In this document: in pieces, positions 9,091 to 17,711 of the stretch
Layout: each line of letters opens with the position of its first letter
Numbering within the stretch: the first letter of the stretch is position 1
Assembly: GCF_000769405.2 (NCBI RefSeq)
Contig: NZ_CP053440.1
Location: forward strand, 248,001 to 312,000
From: Rhizobium brockwellii
Lineage (GTDB): Bacteria; Pseudomonadota; Alphaproteobacteria; Rhizobiales; Rhizobiaceae
Length of the DNA stretch: 64,000 bases
Direction of reading: 5' to 3'
The notes under the pieces: generated by a model
What the model was told of the DNA's origin: nothing
The model's input: only the letters and a program-made list of their open reading frames with translations
The model's database searches: none
Position numbers and translations under genes: made by a program

Positions 9091-9873
9091 ATGGCGGGCT
9101 TAGATACGACGAGTGGCGGCATCCTCGGAAAGGGCCGTAACACCGCCTGGCGGGCAACGCCGACCAATGTCGATATGACGTTGCCCGCCATTTTGCCAAG
9201 GGTCGTGACAATCGATGCCGAACCGCAAGGCGTGACGATCGACCTCGCTCGCACAGCAATTGTGGTTATCGATATGCAGAACGATTTTTGTGCCAAGGAT
9301 GGTTGGGTGGATCATATCGGCGGCAACTATGAGGCGGATCGCGCGGCGATCGCGCCTTTGCAGAAACTCCTTCCGCAACTCCGCCAAGCTGAGGTACCTG
9401 TCATCTGGGTAAACTGGGGAAATAGACCGGACCTCCTCAACATGCCGCCGAACCAGCTTCATCTCTACAAGAACAGTGGCGAGGGCATCGGGCTCGGCGA
9501 TCCGCTGCCGTCCAACGGCGCGCACGTCCTGGAGAAGGATTCCTGGGCGGCCGAGGTGGTCGATGAGCTCAAGCCGCAGCCCGCTGACGTTCGGGTCGAC
9601 AAGTACAGGATCAGCGGTTTCTGGGACACGCCGCTGGATTCCATCCTGCGCAATCTCGGCACGCGCACCATCCTGTTTGCCGGCTGCAACACCGACCAAT
9701 GCGTGCTTCATACGCTGACCGATGCCAATTTCCTTGGCTATGGCTGCATCATGCTAGCCGATTGCTGTGCCACCAGTTCGCCGGACTTCTGTACCGAGGC
9801 GACGATCTGGAACGTCAAGAAATGCTTCGGCTTCGTCTGCAATTCGGACGCCGTCCTCAAGACCTTGCCATAA
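9091..9873 (+). CDS. Cysteine hydrolase, isochorismatase family, RutB-like
   Basis: A cytoplasmic amidohydrolase of about 260 residues in the isochorismatase fold. The catalytic triad is visible as Asp61 (VVIDMQNDF), Lys171 (VDKYRISGF) and Cys204 (NTDQCVLHT). The stretch VVDELKPQPADV...SGFWDTPLDSILR closely resembles RutB, the ureidoacrylate amidohydrolase of pyrimidine breakdown, so hydrolysis of an N-carbamoyl or ureido compound is the best guess. Start ATG 9091 is preceded by CAGGAGA at good spacing. The next gene (amidase) begins 5 bp after the stop. No other rut genes were seen nearby, so calling it rutB would be premature. Confidence 0.85.
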   Translation: MAGLDTTSGGILGKGRNTAWRATPTNVDMTLPAILPRVVTIDAEPQGVTIDLARTAIVVIDMQNDFCAKDGWVDHIGGNYEADRAAIAPLQKLLPQLRQAEVPVIWVNWGNRPDLLNMPPNQLHLYKNSGEGIGLGDPLPSNGAHVLEKDSWAAEVVDELKPQPADVRVDKYRISGFWDTPLDSILRNLGTRTILFAGCNTDQCVLHTLTDANFLGYGCIMLADCCATSSPDFCTEATIWNVKKCFGFVCNSDAVLKTLP

Positions 9874-9878
9874 GTGTG

Positions 9879-11054
9879 ATGATGGACGACGAGCATATTG
9901 TCGATACTGCCGGAGCCTTCGTGCCCGGAGAAATCTTTCGTCTGGATGCAACGGCGCAAGGCTCGCTTGCGGGTCTTACTTTCGCGGTCAAGGACCTGAT
10001 CGATATTGCCGGTCGGCGCACTGGCGGCGGCAATCCCGACTGGCGCGCGGCTGCGACTCCTGCCGCGGCGCATGCGCCCGTGGTAACCAGATTGCTTGCC
10101 AACGGCGCCACGTTTCTGGGCAAAACAGTGACTGACGAATTGGCCTTCAGCCTGGAAGGACGCAACATTCACTATGGCATACCGCGCAATCCTCAAAATC
10201 CGGATTGGCTGCCGGGAGGATCGTCCAGCGGATCAGCCGCTGCGGTCGGAGCGCGACTGGTGGATTTTGCACTCGGTACCGATACCGGCGGATCGGTTCG
10301 CGTTCCGGCTGCCTTCAGTGGTATTTGGGGCATGCGACCGAGCCACTATGCAGTGCCGCTTGATGGCGTTCTTCCTTTTGCACCGAGTTACGACACTATT
10401 GGTTGGTTCGCCCGCGACGCACAGACCCTCGCTCGCGTCGGTGACGTGCTCTTGCCGCCTGCGCAGCATGTGGATTGCCTAACGATTTCGATTGTTGAAG
10501 ATACGTTGGACATGCTGGATCCGGCGGATGCGCACGCCTTTCGGGACGCCGCACGACAGTTTGCAAATGCGGCACCGATGCGGGTGTTCGAGCATTGGCC
10601 GTCCGCGCAATTGCAGTGGGCCTATTCGACCGTCCAGGGTTATGAGATTGCCCGCAGCCTTGGATCCCGGCTGGACGCGCTAAAGCCCCGTTTCGCGATG
10701 GATATTGGTGAGCGTTTTGCCTCGGCATCGGCCATCAGCTATGCCGATTATGAGACGGCAGCAGCGGTGCGCCGAAGCTTTGCGGGTTGGCTGCGAGAAC
10801 GGCTGCCGCCCGGTACTGTGGCCCTACTGCCGGTGACATCCGTGCCGCACCTGCGGATCGACGCACCTAGCGAAGAGATCGGCCGCTTTTACGCTTCGAC
10901 ACTTGCACTCACCGCGCTTGCCGGTCATTTGGGGGCACCACAACTCCAGTGCGGAAGGAGTCCTTTGTCAGTGATGGGCGGATGCGGTTCGGATCGCGCC
11001 ATCCTCAATTTTGCGCTAGGAATCGATCGGGAGAAAAGCAACGATGGGCGCTGA
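9879..11054 (+). CDS. Amidase (amidase signature family)
   Basis: A Ser-cisSer-Lys amidohydrolase of about 391 residues. The triad is complete: Lys38 (FAVKDLID), cis-Ser115 (PGGSSSGSAAAVG) and nucleophile Ser139 (GTDTGGSVRVPA), with spacings of 77 and 24 residues as in the family. At this length it belongs with compact amidases rather than the 460-residue or longer GatA type. ATG 9879 and ATG 9882 are adjacent, and either could be the start. It is coupled to the RutB-like gene upstream and overlaps the TetR gene downstream by 11 bp, so the three form one operon. It probably removes ammonia from an intermediate of the imported compound. Confidence 0.88.
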   Translation: MMDDEHIVDTAGAFVPGEIFRLDATAQGSLAGLTFAVKDLIDIAGRRTGGGNPDWRAAATPAAAHAPVVTRLLANGATFLGKTVTDELAFSLEGRNIHYGIPRNPQNPDWLPGGSSSGSAAAVGARLVDFALGTDTGGSVRVPAAFSGIWGMRPSHYAVPLDGVLPFAPSYDTIGWFARDAQTLARVGDVLLPPAQHVDCLTISIVEDTLDMLDPADAHAFRDAARQFANAAPMRVFEHWPSAQLQWAYSTVQGYEIARSLGSRLDALKPRFAMDIGERFASASAISYADYETAAAVRRSFAGWLRERLPPGTVALLPVTSVPHLRIDAPSEEIGRFYASTLALTALAGHLGAPQLQCGRSPLSVMGGCGSDRAILNFALGIDREKSNDGR

Positions 11055-11712
11055 CATGAAAGCGGTGACAGCACCGGCCAGGAAGATGCGCGCCGTGCCC
11101 GACACGCGTGCGAAAATCCTGAAAGCCGCGCGCGAGGAGTTCTCGCAACATGGCTTCGCCGGCGCGCGCACCGAGCGCATACTTTCGACGTCCGGCGCAA
11201 ACCCCCGCATGCTCTATCATCATTTCGGCGGCAAATCTGGTCTCTATGTGGTGGTCCTGGAAGAGGCGCTCTTCAACCTGCGCCAGCAGGAACTGAAAAT
11301 CGATGTGGATCATCTCCACCCGTTGGAGGGGTTGATCGCGCTCTTTGAGCATATCCACCAGCATTTCGATTCGGATCTGCGTTTAGTGCAGCTTCTGAGG
11401 AATGAAAACGTCGAAAAAGCCAAGCACTTGAAGACATCGCAGCGCGTTCGGGAAATGTCGTCGCCGGTGCTCAAATTAATCGCGGATTTTCTCGCGCGCG
11501 GCGCGCAGGACGGATCGGTTCGCACTGACGTCGATCCGCTTCATTATTACGTGACGATGGTGGCATTATGTCAGTTTCACTTGTCGAATGCACACACGCT
11601 GTCGTTCATTTTCGATCAGGATCTGACAAAAAAAGACTGGCGCAAGGCGCATCTCGCCTTCACCATCGAAATGGTCAAAGCCTTCCTCAAGCCGCTGGAC
11701 ATCCCGAAATAA
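11044..11712 (+). CDS. TetR family transcriptional regulator
   Basis: A 222-residue repressor. The helix-turn-helix spans about residues 20-70 (TRAKILKAAREEFSQHGF, then SGANPRMLYHHFGGKSGLY). The C-terminal domain resembles those of regulators of nitrogen-compound catabolism such as the RutR/NicS group, judged by eye. The gene starts inside the 3' end of the amidase gene, so it is co-translated with the pathway it probably controls, giving feedback on the RutB-like/amidase operon and perhaps on the divergent importer. The inducer is likely a pathway intermediate, which is inference. Confidence 0.88.
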   Translation: MGADMKAVTAPARKMRAVPDTRAKILKAAREEFSQHGFAGARTERILSTSGANPRMLYHHFGGKSGLYVVVLEEALFNLRQQELKIDVDHLHPLEGLIALFEHIHQHFDSDLRLVQLLRNENVEKAKHLKTSQRVREMSSPVLKLIADFLARGAQDGSVRTDVDPLHYYVTMVALCQFHLSNAHTLSFIFDQDLTKKDWRKAHLAFTIEMVKAFLKPLDIPK

Positions 11713-11801
11713 TGTCCCGCGGCCAACCCGCCTAGGCGATGCTCTGGAAGGTCGCAACGCTACCGGCGGAATCCGTCTAGTGATTGCACCCTGGTTTCAT
11801 T

Positions 11802-11837
11802 CTTTGAATGCCGCCGATCATTCCGCGGCATTCAAAG
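11802..11837. terminator. Strong hairpin between convergent genes
   Basis: A perfect 13-bp stem (CTTTGAATGCCGC pairing with its complement) closes a 10-nt loop. It sits between the ends of the TetR gene (+) and the alpha-mannosidase gene (-), where a bidirectional terminator is expected. There is no long T-run on either side, so it may be a terminator of moderate strength or an mRNA-stabilising hairpin. Confidence 0.55.
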
Positions 11838-11868
11838 TCAAAAAGGATTTGGTCTGCGTGACATAGCG

Positions 11869-14800
11869 TCAGGCAGTTTCCAGCTTCCAGGTCCGGATTT
11901 CGAACGGCATGATGTCGGCAGGTCCCTTGCGCTCCATCGGCTCTTCGAGAATGTTCAGCGGCTGCGATGCTGCCCATCCGGAAGGTAGACCGAGGGAGAG
12001 CTTGCCGCGCCGACCAGCTGGTTCGTAGAGGCGCAGGATGAGACCATCGCCTTCTTCTGCCGGCTTAAGGCCAGAAAATGCAACGGGGATACCGGTGACC
12101 GTAAGCGGCGCAAAAGTGCCGGTGGAGAGGCCGCTGGCCTCAGCCGCGACAAGCGGTTGATTGAGATCGATCGCCTCGTCGAGAACGCCGCCTTCATGCC
12201 AGGTGCCTTCATGCGGCATCAACGCATAGGTGAAGCTCTGCTCCCCTTCATCGGCCAGCGGATCCGGATAGATCGGCCCGCGCACGAGGCTCATGCCGAT
12301 CACATTGCCGCGGGCGCTATGACCGTATTTGGCATTGTTGAGCAGCGCGACACCGAAGTCCGGCTCGCTGATATCGACGAAGCGGTGCGCGACGGCCTCG
12401 AACATCGCCTGCTCCCAGGACGTATTCGTGTGCGTTGCCCGCTCGACGATGCCGAAGGCGCATTCGAACGTCGCCTTGCGGGCCTGCGCAGCGACGGGGT
12501 TCAAGGTGCGTAGAAGCGTGCGGCGGTCATGCCAGTCGATCTTCGTTTCGATGTCGAGCCGCCTGGCGTTGGCGGTCAGCACATAGGTCTGCGTGACGCT
12601 CGAATTCCGGTAGCGGTAAACGACGCGGATCGCCGCGCGGTGCGGTCCGTCTTCAACGAGGGTGATACTGTCAGGCGCATCGAGGCGGACGGCCTTTTCG
12701 GCATAATCCGCATCGATGTCCCAGGCGTCCCAGTTGCGCGGCTTGTCGGCAGGATAGACCCAGAGCTGGTTTGCCGAGCCGTCAACCGCTTCCCTGCCCG
12801 TGGCCTTGTGAAGGAGGCTCGAAACCGCCCCGTCCTTGCCGATGGAGACCGAGAGGTGGTCGTTTTCGAGACGGTCGGGGCCTGCCGTCAGCCCGCGTGC
12901 CGGCCTGAGCGAGCCCTTGTCGAAGACCGCGACGGATAAGGGGGCAACGAGATCGGCGGCCGCAATGACCGTGCCGTCGGAGAGCGTTGCGCTGAGCGGT
13001 CTGGCCGCAAGAGACGGATTGACGACGACGAGGGCATCGCCGACCCCGCCCTTCGGCAGCTTGGCCGACAGCGCTTGCAATCCCGCCGCCTGTTCGGCCT
13101 TGGCATGTTCGATGACGCCGTCCAGTTCCTGCTCTGCATCTTGATAGACTTCGCGGATGCTCGAGCCCGGCAGAATGTCGTGGAATTCGTTCTTCAGCAC
13201 GACGCGCCAATCCGCTTCGAGGCTTCTCGGACTGTCTGCTCCGAGCATATGGGCCAGCGAAGCGATGGTTTCGGCGGTGATCAGCGCCCGTTCGGCCTGG
13301 CGATGCTTGCGCTTGACGCCGCTTTGCGACGTCAGCGTGGCGCGGTGCAGTTCCAGATAGATTTCGCCATCCCACACCGGAAGGTTCTTTTCCCCCGCGG
13401 TGCGGTGCGCCTGCTCGTAATAGCTTTTGACGGTGCCCCAGCGTGCCTGCGGGATAGCCGGGAAATCGCGTAGCTGCACTTCGCGCTCAACCATCTCTGG
13501 GGTGACGCCGCCGCCGCCGTCGCCATAACCGACGGCCAGAAGCGAGGTATCGTGCTGCGTCTTGCCGCGGAAATTCTTCCATGTCGGCACGTAGCAATCG
13601 GGTTGCACGAAGCCGTTATAGCCCTGCATCGGATTGTCGAACGTATGGGTCAGCACCCGGCTGCCGTCGAGGCCCTTCCACCAGAAGAGATCGGAGGGAA
13701 TATGGTTGGTCTCGCTCCAGTTGACCTTGATCGTGAAGAAGCTGTCGATGCCGCCCTGTCTCAGGATTTGCGGCAGCGCGCCTGAAAAGCCGAAGCAATC
13801 CGGCAGCCAGCAGACTGTATGGCGGGTGCCGAAGGTCTTTTCGAAATAACGCTGGCCATAGAGAACCTGACGGGCGAGGCTTTCGCCGGTCGGCATATTC
13901 GTGTCGGGCTCTACCCACATGCCGCCGACGGTTTCCCACTTTCCGTCCGCGACCTTGTTCTTGATGCGCTCGAGAAGCTCCGGGTCTTCCTCTTCCATCT
14001 GCGCGTAATAATGGGCGGTCGATTGATTGAAGCGGAAATCCTCGGAGCGCTCCATCAGCGACAGGGCCGTGTTGAAGGTGCGCCGCATTTTCCGCCGCGT
14101 CTCGCGATAAGGCCAAAGCCAGGCCAGATCGATATGCGCATGGCCCGTCAGCAGCAGTTCTCCATTCGGCGGGAAGCGCTTCTGCAACTCCCTCAACCTC
14201 GCCGTCAGAGCCTCGAAGGCCGTGGCTGCCGAGCCGCTTTGTTCGTCCGTGAGGCCCGCCGGATTTGTCTCAAGCTCCGGCAGTTCCCAGATCTTCTGCT
14301 GCATGACAGCGCCGGATGTGCGGGAGATATAGGCGGCCGTATCCGATGGCCAGTCGAGGCTGCGCAACGCATGCTCGGCGGCATCCATCAGACGCGGCAC
14401 GACTTCATGCTCGCCCAGCACATCGATTGCCTCGGCAACCTGCTTCAACAGAAGATGCAGGCGGTGAGCTGGACCATCGAGCCAGATAAACCGGGCCTTG
14501 TTGAGCCGCGGAGCGCGATTGGGTTCGCCGAATGGAAAGCGGGCGACGGTTTCCGTCGCGATCGAGAAACGCCGGCCCTTCAGAGGGAATTCCTGATGAT
14601 AGGGATCGAGACCGAATGTTTCGGTTTCGTCGTCGGGGTAGCTGAGAGTAATCAGGCTCTCGCCACCAAGATCGAGTTGCAGGCGAATATCTGCCAGAGG
14701 CCACGCCTCCGGCGCTTCAGCGGTCGCGGCAAAATGCACCACCCCCTGGCGGTGCGGCCAATCCTGCTGATGTGCGATCGGCTCGCCCTCGAAAGTCCAG

Positions 14801-14895
14801 CCGTCGATCGGAGCACTTTGTCTATCCCGCCAATGAGCCAACTCGGCAATGCGAACTTTCAAACGATCAAGGCGCTGGGCAATGGTCAGAGGCAT
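11869..14895 (-). CDS. Alpha-mannosidase, glycoside hydrolase family 38
   Basis: A large retaining alpha-mannosidase of 1008 residues. The N-terminal part is a beta-rich domain. The catalytic domain carries the zinc-binding motif TGHAHIDLAWLWPYRET (His254 and Asp256 by alignment with the family) and the nucleophile Asp366 in CWLPDCFGFSGALPQ. The usual C-terminal beta-sandwich domains follow (from about residue 620). There is no signal peptide, so it acts in the cytoplasm on imported mannosides. It diverges from a ROK regulator gene, and an operator-like site lies between them. A nearly identical site stands upstream of the sugar importer at 17.7 kb, linking the enzyme to that importer. Confidence 0.94.
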   Translation of the reverse strand: MPLTIAQRLDRLKVRIAELAHWRDRQSAPIDGWTFEGEPIAHQQDWPHRQGVVHFAATAEAPEAWPLADIRLQLDLGGESLITLSYPDDETETFGLDPYHQEFPLKGRRFSIATETVARFPFGEPNRAPRLNKARFIWLDGPAHRLHLLLKQVAEAIDVLGEHEVVPRLMDAAEHALRSLDWPSDTAAYISRTSGAVMQQKIWELPELETNPAGLTDEQSGSAATAFEALTARLRELQKRFPPNGELLLTGHAHIDLAWLWPYRETRRKMRRTFNTALSLMERSEDFRFNQSTAHYYAQMEEEDPELLERIKNKVADGKWETVGGMWVEPDTNMPTGESLARQVLYGQRYFEKTFGTRHTVCWLPDCFGFSGALPQILRQGGIDSFFTIKVNWSETNHIPSDLFWWKGLDGSRVLTHTFDNPMQGYNGFVQPDCYVPTWKNFRGKTQHDTSLLAVGYGDGGGGVTPEMVEREVQLRDFPAIPQARWGTVKSYYEQAHRTAGEKNLPVWDGEIYLELHRATLTSQSGVKRKHRQAERALITAETIASLAHMLGADSPRSLEADWRVVLKNEFHDILPGSSIREVYQDAEQELDGVIEHAKAEQAAGLQALSAKLPKGGVGDALVVVNPSLAARPLSATLSDGTVIAAADLVAPLSVAVFDKGSLRPARGLTAGPDRLENDHLSVSIGKDGAVSSLLHKATGREAVDGSANQLWVYPADKPRNWDAWDIDADYAEKAVRLDAPDSITLVEDGPHRAAIRVVYRYRNSSVTQTYVLTANARRLDIETKIDWHDRRTLLRTLNPVAAQARKATFECAFGIVERATHTNTSWEQAMFEAVAHRFVDISEPDFGVALLNNAKYGHSARGNVIGMSLVRGPIYPDPLADEGEQSFTYALMPHEGTWHEGGVLDEAIDLNQPLVAAEASGLSTGTFAPLTVTGIPVAFSGLKPAEEGDGLILRLYEPAGRRGKLSLGLPSGWAASQPLNILEEPMERKGPADIMPFEIRTWKLETA

Positions 14896-15030
14896 GGCTT
14901 ATCCTGTTTAAAATCGACGGCTGACAATTTTGTCGTCAAGCTTCTGGAGCCGTGGTCATGGTTTTGGGGGAGATGGCGCGACCGACATCGCGACTTGCCC
15001 GGTCCCGCTCCTCCAACAGTCCCGATGCTC

Positions 15031-15052
15031 TTAGATTAAGTAACTTTGATTT
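15031..15052. promoter_or_regulatory. Operator-like site A shared with the sugar importer
   Basis: This 22-bp site contains TTAGATTAAGTAACTTTGAT with the palindromic core AAGTAACTT. Read on the opposite strand, it matches the site at 17614-17635 at 21 of 22 positions, the only difference being at the centre. It lies between the alpha-mannosidase and ROK genes, about 80 bp upstream of the ROK start. ROK repressors bind AT-rich palindromes of about this size, so this is probably their operator. Confidence 0.65.
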
Positions 15053-15132
15053 GGCGTCAAGTCCGTAAGAAATTCATTGCGGCAGACGATGGCGTGATAC
15101 AAAAGCGTCGTATAGCTCTAAGGACGGCGACT

Positions 15133-16272
15133 ATGCGGTATCTTCGATCAGGGCCGCGTCGGCTTCAAACCCAGGACACAGGCGCTCCGCGTGCCAAAAC
15201 AGTCGGCCTGCGGTCCGGTGAAATCGCCGACCGGAACATTCGCGTCATCCTGGAAGCCATCCGCCGCCACGGCCCGCTGACGCGGATGGAGCTTGGCCGG
15301 CATTGCGGCCTGACCGGCCCGGGGATTACTAATATTCTTCGCCGACTGGCCGAAGAGAAGCTTGTCAGCTCCAACCGCCGCAACGGGCTCAGTGGCGGTG
15401 CGAGCGCCACCGAGTTTGCCTTGCGCCCGGAAGGCGCTTTCTCGATCGGCGTCAAGCTTCGCCAAAGGCGCGGCGAGGCCGTGCTCATCGATCTCAGCGG
15501 CCAGGTCCATGACCGGGTCTATTTCAGCGTGGACCCCGCAGACAGGGTCGGCGTGGCGCATGCGACTGTCAGGAATATGGTTGATCGCCACGCTGCCTTG
15601 CCGATCATCGGCCTTGGCATCGCCGCCAACGACTGGACGGAGGAGCAAAGCGATCAGATCGCCGCGATGTCGACGATCGCGCGTCCTTATGTCGAGAACG
15701 AGTGTACGGCGAGCCTTCTCGCCGAGCGCACGATCGGCAGCTCCGGCAGGGAAGGCGGACTTGCGATGATCATCATCGACGACGACGTCCAGGCCGGTTT
15801 TCTGATTCGCGGTATTCCCTATTCTGGCGTGCATGGCCGGGCAGGCAGCATCGGCGAAATGCTGACAGGCCCCGACAATGTCCAGCTCAATACCGTCGTC
15901 GGTTTCGAATCCCTGCGATCGCGGATCGGCGACCAGGACTTCACCCGCCTGCTGCAAGGGGAAGAATTCCCCTCGTCATCACTGTCGCAATGGATACGGG
16001 AAGCTGCAGGCCATCTGCTCGACCCGATCATCGCCATGGCTGGATTCCTCGCTCCGAGCGTCGTCATGATCGGCAGCGATCTGCCGCAGGGCGTGATCGA
16101 AGCGCTGATCCATCAGCTTTCCATCGAGCGGCGCGATACCTCGACGAGACCGTTGCTGACGCCCTGGATCTCACCGATGAAACCCGCGAGCTTCAGCGGC
16201 GGCGGCGTTGCGCTCGGTGCCGCCCTCCTGCCCTTCCTCAACACCTTGCTGCTGCCGCCAGCTTCGGCGTGA
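15133..16272 (+). CDS. ROK family transcriptional regulator
   Basis: A sugar-responsive repressor of 379 residues. An N-terminal winged helix (GEIADRNIRVILEAIRRHG, then RMELGRHCGLTGPGITNILR) is followed by a ROK sugar-binding domain with GVHGRAGSIGEMLTG. The cysteine-rich zinc motif found in many ROK proteins is absent. A TTG 87 bp upstream is in frame, but I chose ATG 15133 because AAGGA precedes it at good spacing. It diverges from the alpha-mannosidase and lies near a Gfo/Idh dehydrogenase and a sugar importer. It probably regulates all of them through the paired sites at 15031 and 17614. Ligand is unknown, perhaps mannose or a mannoside. Confidence 0.9.
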   Translation: MRYLRSGPRRLQTQDTGAPRAKTVGLRSGEIADRNIRVILEAIRRHGPLTRMELGRHCGLTGPGITNILRRLAEEKLVSSNRRNGLSGGASATEFALRPEGAFSIGVKLRQRRGEAVLIDLSGQVHDRVYFSVDPADRVGVAHATVRNMVDRHAALPIIGLGIAANDWTEEQSDQIAAMSTIARPYVENECTASLLAERTIGSSGREGGLAMIIIDDDVQAGFLIRGIPYSGVHGRAGSIGEMLTGPDNVQLNTVVGFESLRSRIGDQDFTRLLQGEEFPSSSLSQWIREAAGHLLDPIIAMAGFLAPSVVMIGSDLPQGVIEALIHQLSIERRDTSTRPLLTPWISPMKPASFSGGGVALGAALLPFLNTLLLPPASA

Positions 16273-16302
16273 TGGCCCAAACGCGCTGCGCGCTTGGCCA
16301 AC

Positions 16303-17349
16303 TCAGCCGAGCGCTTCATCGGCGTGGCTGAGATCGGAGGCCAGCGCCTTGTCCAGGACTTTCTGGATATTGGCCGCCCGCCGGAATGATGGTTCCTGCG
16401 TCTTTCCCGCCCGCACGGCCTGGACGAAACGCTGGTAGTTCGTCTCGACCGGATCGAAGCTGACGTCACGCCAGGTCGCCGTGTGCACGTCTTCGCCAAG
16501 ACAGGCGCGAAGCGTCGATTTTCCGGTATCGTAGATCATCTCGATCGAGCCGGTTTCGCCATAGACCCTGAGGCGCAGCTGATCCATCTGTCCGGCCGCC
16601 GTGCGCGTCGCCTGGATCGTCCCGATCGCCCCGCCGGTGAAATCGACATTCATCGTAAAGCTGTCATTCGCATCAAGATCATATTCGCCGATCTTGTGGC
16701 CCGGCGCCTTGTCGAAGGTTTTCAGCCGCGCGAAGACATGAGCAACGTCAAGCCCTGAACCGTATGATGCGAAATCGACGATGTGGATGCCGATATCGCC
16801 GAGCGCGCCGTTGGATCCATGCTTCTTGCTCAGCCGCCACAGCCATTTGCTTTCGCTCTTCCAGTCGCCCCAATGACGACCGACCAGCCAGCTTTGCAGA
16901 TGCGACGCCTCGACATGGCGCACTTGCCCGATTTCGCCGGCGAGAACCATCTGCCGGCCCTTCTGGAGGGCGGGCGAATTGCGATAGGTGAAATTGACCA
17001 TGCCGACCTTGCCCGATCGCTCGATGGCCTCGGTCATCTCCATGGCCTTGATCGCATCGGTGGCGAGCGGTTTTTCGCAGAAGACGTGCTTGCCGGCTGC
17101 GATCGCCTGTAGCGTCGTCGGGTGGTGAATGCGGTCCGGCGTGACATTTGCGACAGCGTCGAATTCGCCCCAGGCGAGAGCTTCCTCAAGGGTCGTGAAA
17201 TGGTTGGCGATGCCATGTTCGGTGCAAAAGGCCGCGAGCCTTTCCGGGACGACATCGACGCCGCCCACGACGCTGACGCCTTCAATCGCCTTGAAGTTGG
17301 CGGCATGCTGGTTGGCCATGCCGCCGGTACCGAGAATGAGTAAACGCAT
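16303..17349 (-). CDS. Gfo/Idh/MocA family NAD(P)-dependent oxidoreductase
   Basis: A sugar or polyol dehydrogenase of 348 residues. The Rossmann motif GTGGMANQHA stands near the start, EKPLATDAIKAM contains the conserved EKP lysine of the active site, and GDIGIHIVDFA carries the usual His-containing substrate motif. ATG 17349 is preceded by GGAGG. A longer frame upstream (to 17397) is less likely. The gene is convergent with the ROK gene and divergent from the ABC importer, so it probably oxidises the imported sugar or its product. The family is certain, but substrates of this family cannot be predicted reliably from sequence. Confidence 0.92.
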   Translation of the reverse strand: MRLLILGTGGMANQHAANFKAIEGVSVVGGVDVVPERLAAFCTEHGIANHFTTLEEALAWGEFDAVANVTPDRIHHPTTLQAIAAGKHVFCEKPLATDAIKAMEMTEAIERSGKVGMVNFTYRNSPALQKGRQMVLAGEIGQVRHVEASHLQSWLVGRHWGDWKSESKWLWRLSKKHGSNGALGDIGIHIVDFASYGSGLDVAHVFARLKTFDKAPGHKIGEYDLDANDSFTMNVDFTGGAIGTIQATRTAAGQMDQLRLRVYGETGSIEMIYDTGKSTLRACLGEDVHTATWRDVSFDPVETNYQRFVQAVRAGKTQEPSFRRAANIQKVLDKALASDLSHADEALG

Positions 17350-17498
17350 CTTATCCTCCATAGAATTAACTCCCCCGCCGTAGTTTAGCCAGGGCAAACC
17401 GCACTCACTCCATCGCGGCCATCCGCGATTGCCTCGTGCTCTTCTTCAGGAAAATTGCGGTGGGTGCGCCGCGCGGGACGCTCCATCACATTCATGGC

Positions 17499-17547
17499 GC
17501 AGATCCTTTTCCGGAAATCGATCTCGATTTTCCGGAACTGTGCACTA
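17499..17547. repeat. Palindromic intergenic repeat, copy 1
   Basis: An imperfect palindrome built on TTCCGGAAATCG and CGATTTTCCGGAA with short outer arms (GCGCAG/CTGTGC). It resembles the element at 19110-19157 (CCGAAAATCG-ATTC-CGATTTTCGG). Elements of this look recur between genes in Rhizobium genomes, from memory. Function is unknown; it could form an mRNA hairpin. Confidence 0.55.
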
Positions 17548-17613
17548 GCTGCTGTTGATTGTCGCCAGCATCTAACCTCCCAGGTCTGGCCTTCCAAGCT
17601 GTGGCTTGACATC

Positions 17614-17635
17614 AAATCAAAGTAACTTAATCTAA
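17614..17635. promoter_or_regulatory. Operator-like site B upstream of the sugar importer
   Basis: The site contains AAATCAAAGTAACTTAATCT with core AAGTAACTT, and its reverse complement matches site A (15031-15052) at 21 of 22 positions. It lies 77 bp upstream of the binding-protein start, in promoter position for the importer operon and possibly also for the divergent Gfo/Idh gene. Likely bound by one of the two ROK regulators encoded here. Confidence 0.65.
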
Positions 17636-17711
17636 TTAATGCAGCACGGAAATGAGGAGAGGTCAACCGACCGCCAGGCTGTATCCGTTCAAAATGGGGA
17701 GGAGACCCATC

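Larger units (their letters stand above)
17350..17711. other. Divergent regulatory region with a palindromic repeat and operator site B
   Basis: About 360 bp between the Gfo/Idh gene and the ABC importer. I see no gene in it. It contains a palindromic rhizobial intergenic repeat (17499-17547), the ROK-type operator site (17614-17635), and an in-frame extension of the binding-protein ORF that lacks a plausible signal-peptide start. Confidence 0.5.

Noticed and set aside
13819..15039. A 406-codon plus-strand frame opposite the alpha-mannosidase
   Set aside because: The minus strand encodes a complete GH38 enzyme; the frame is low-complexity and shadow-like.
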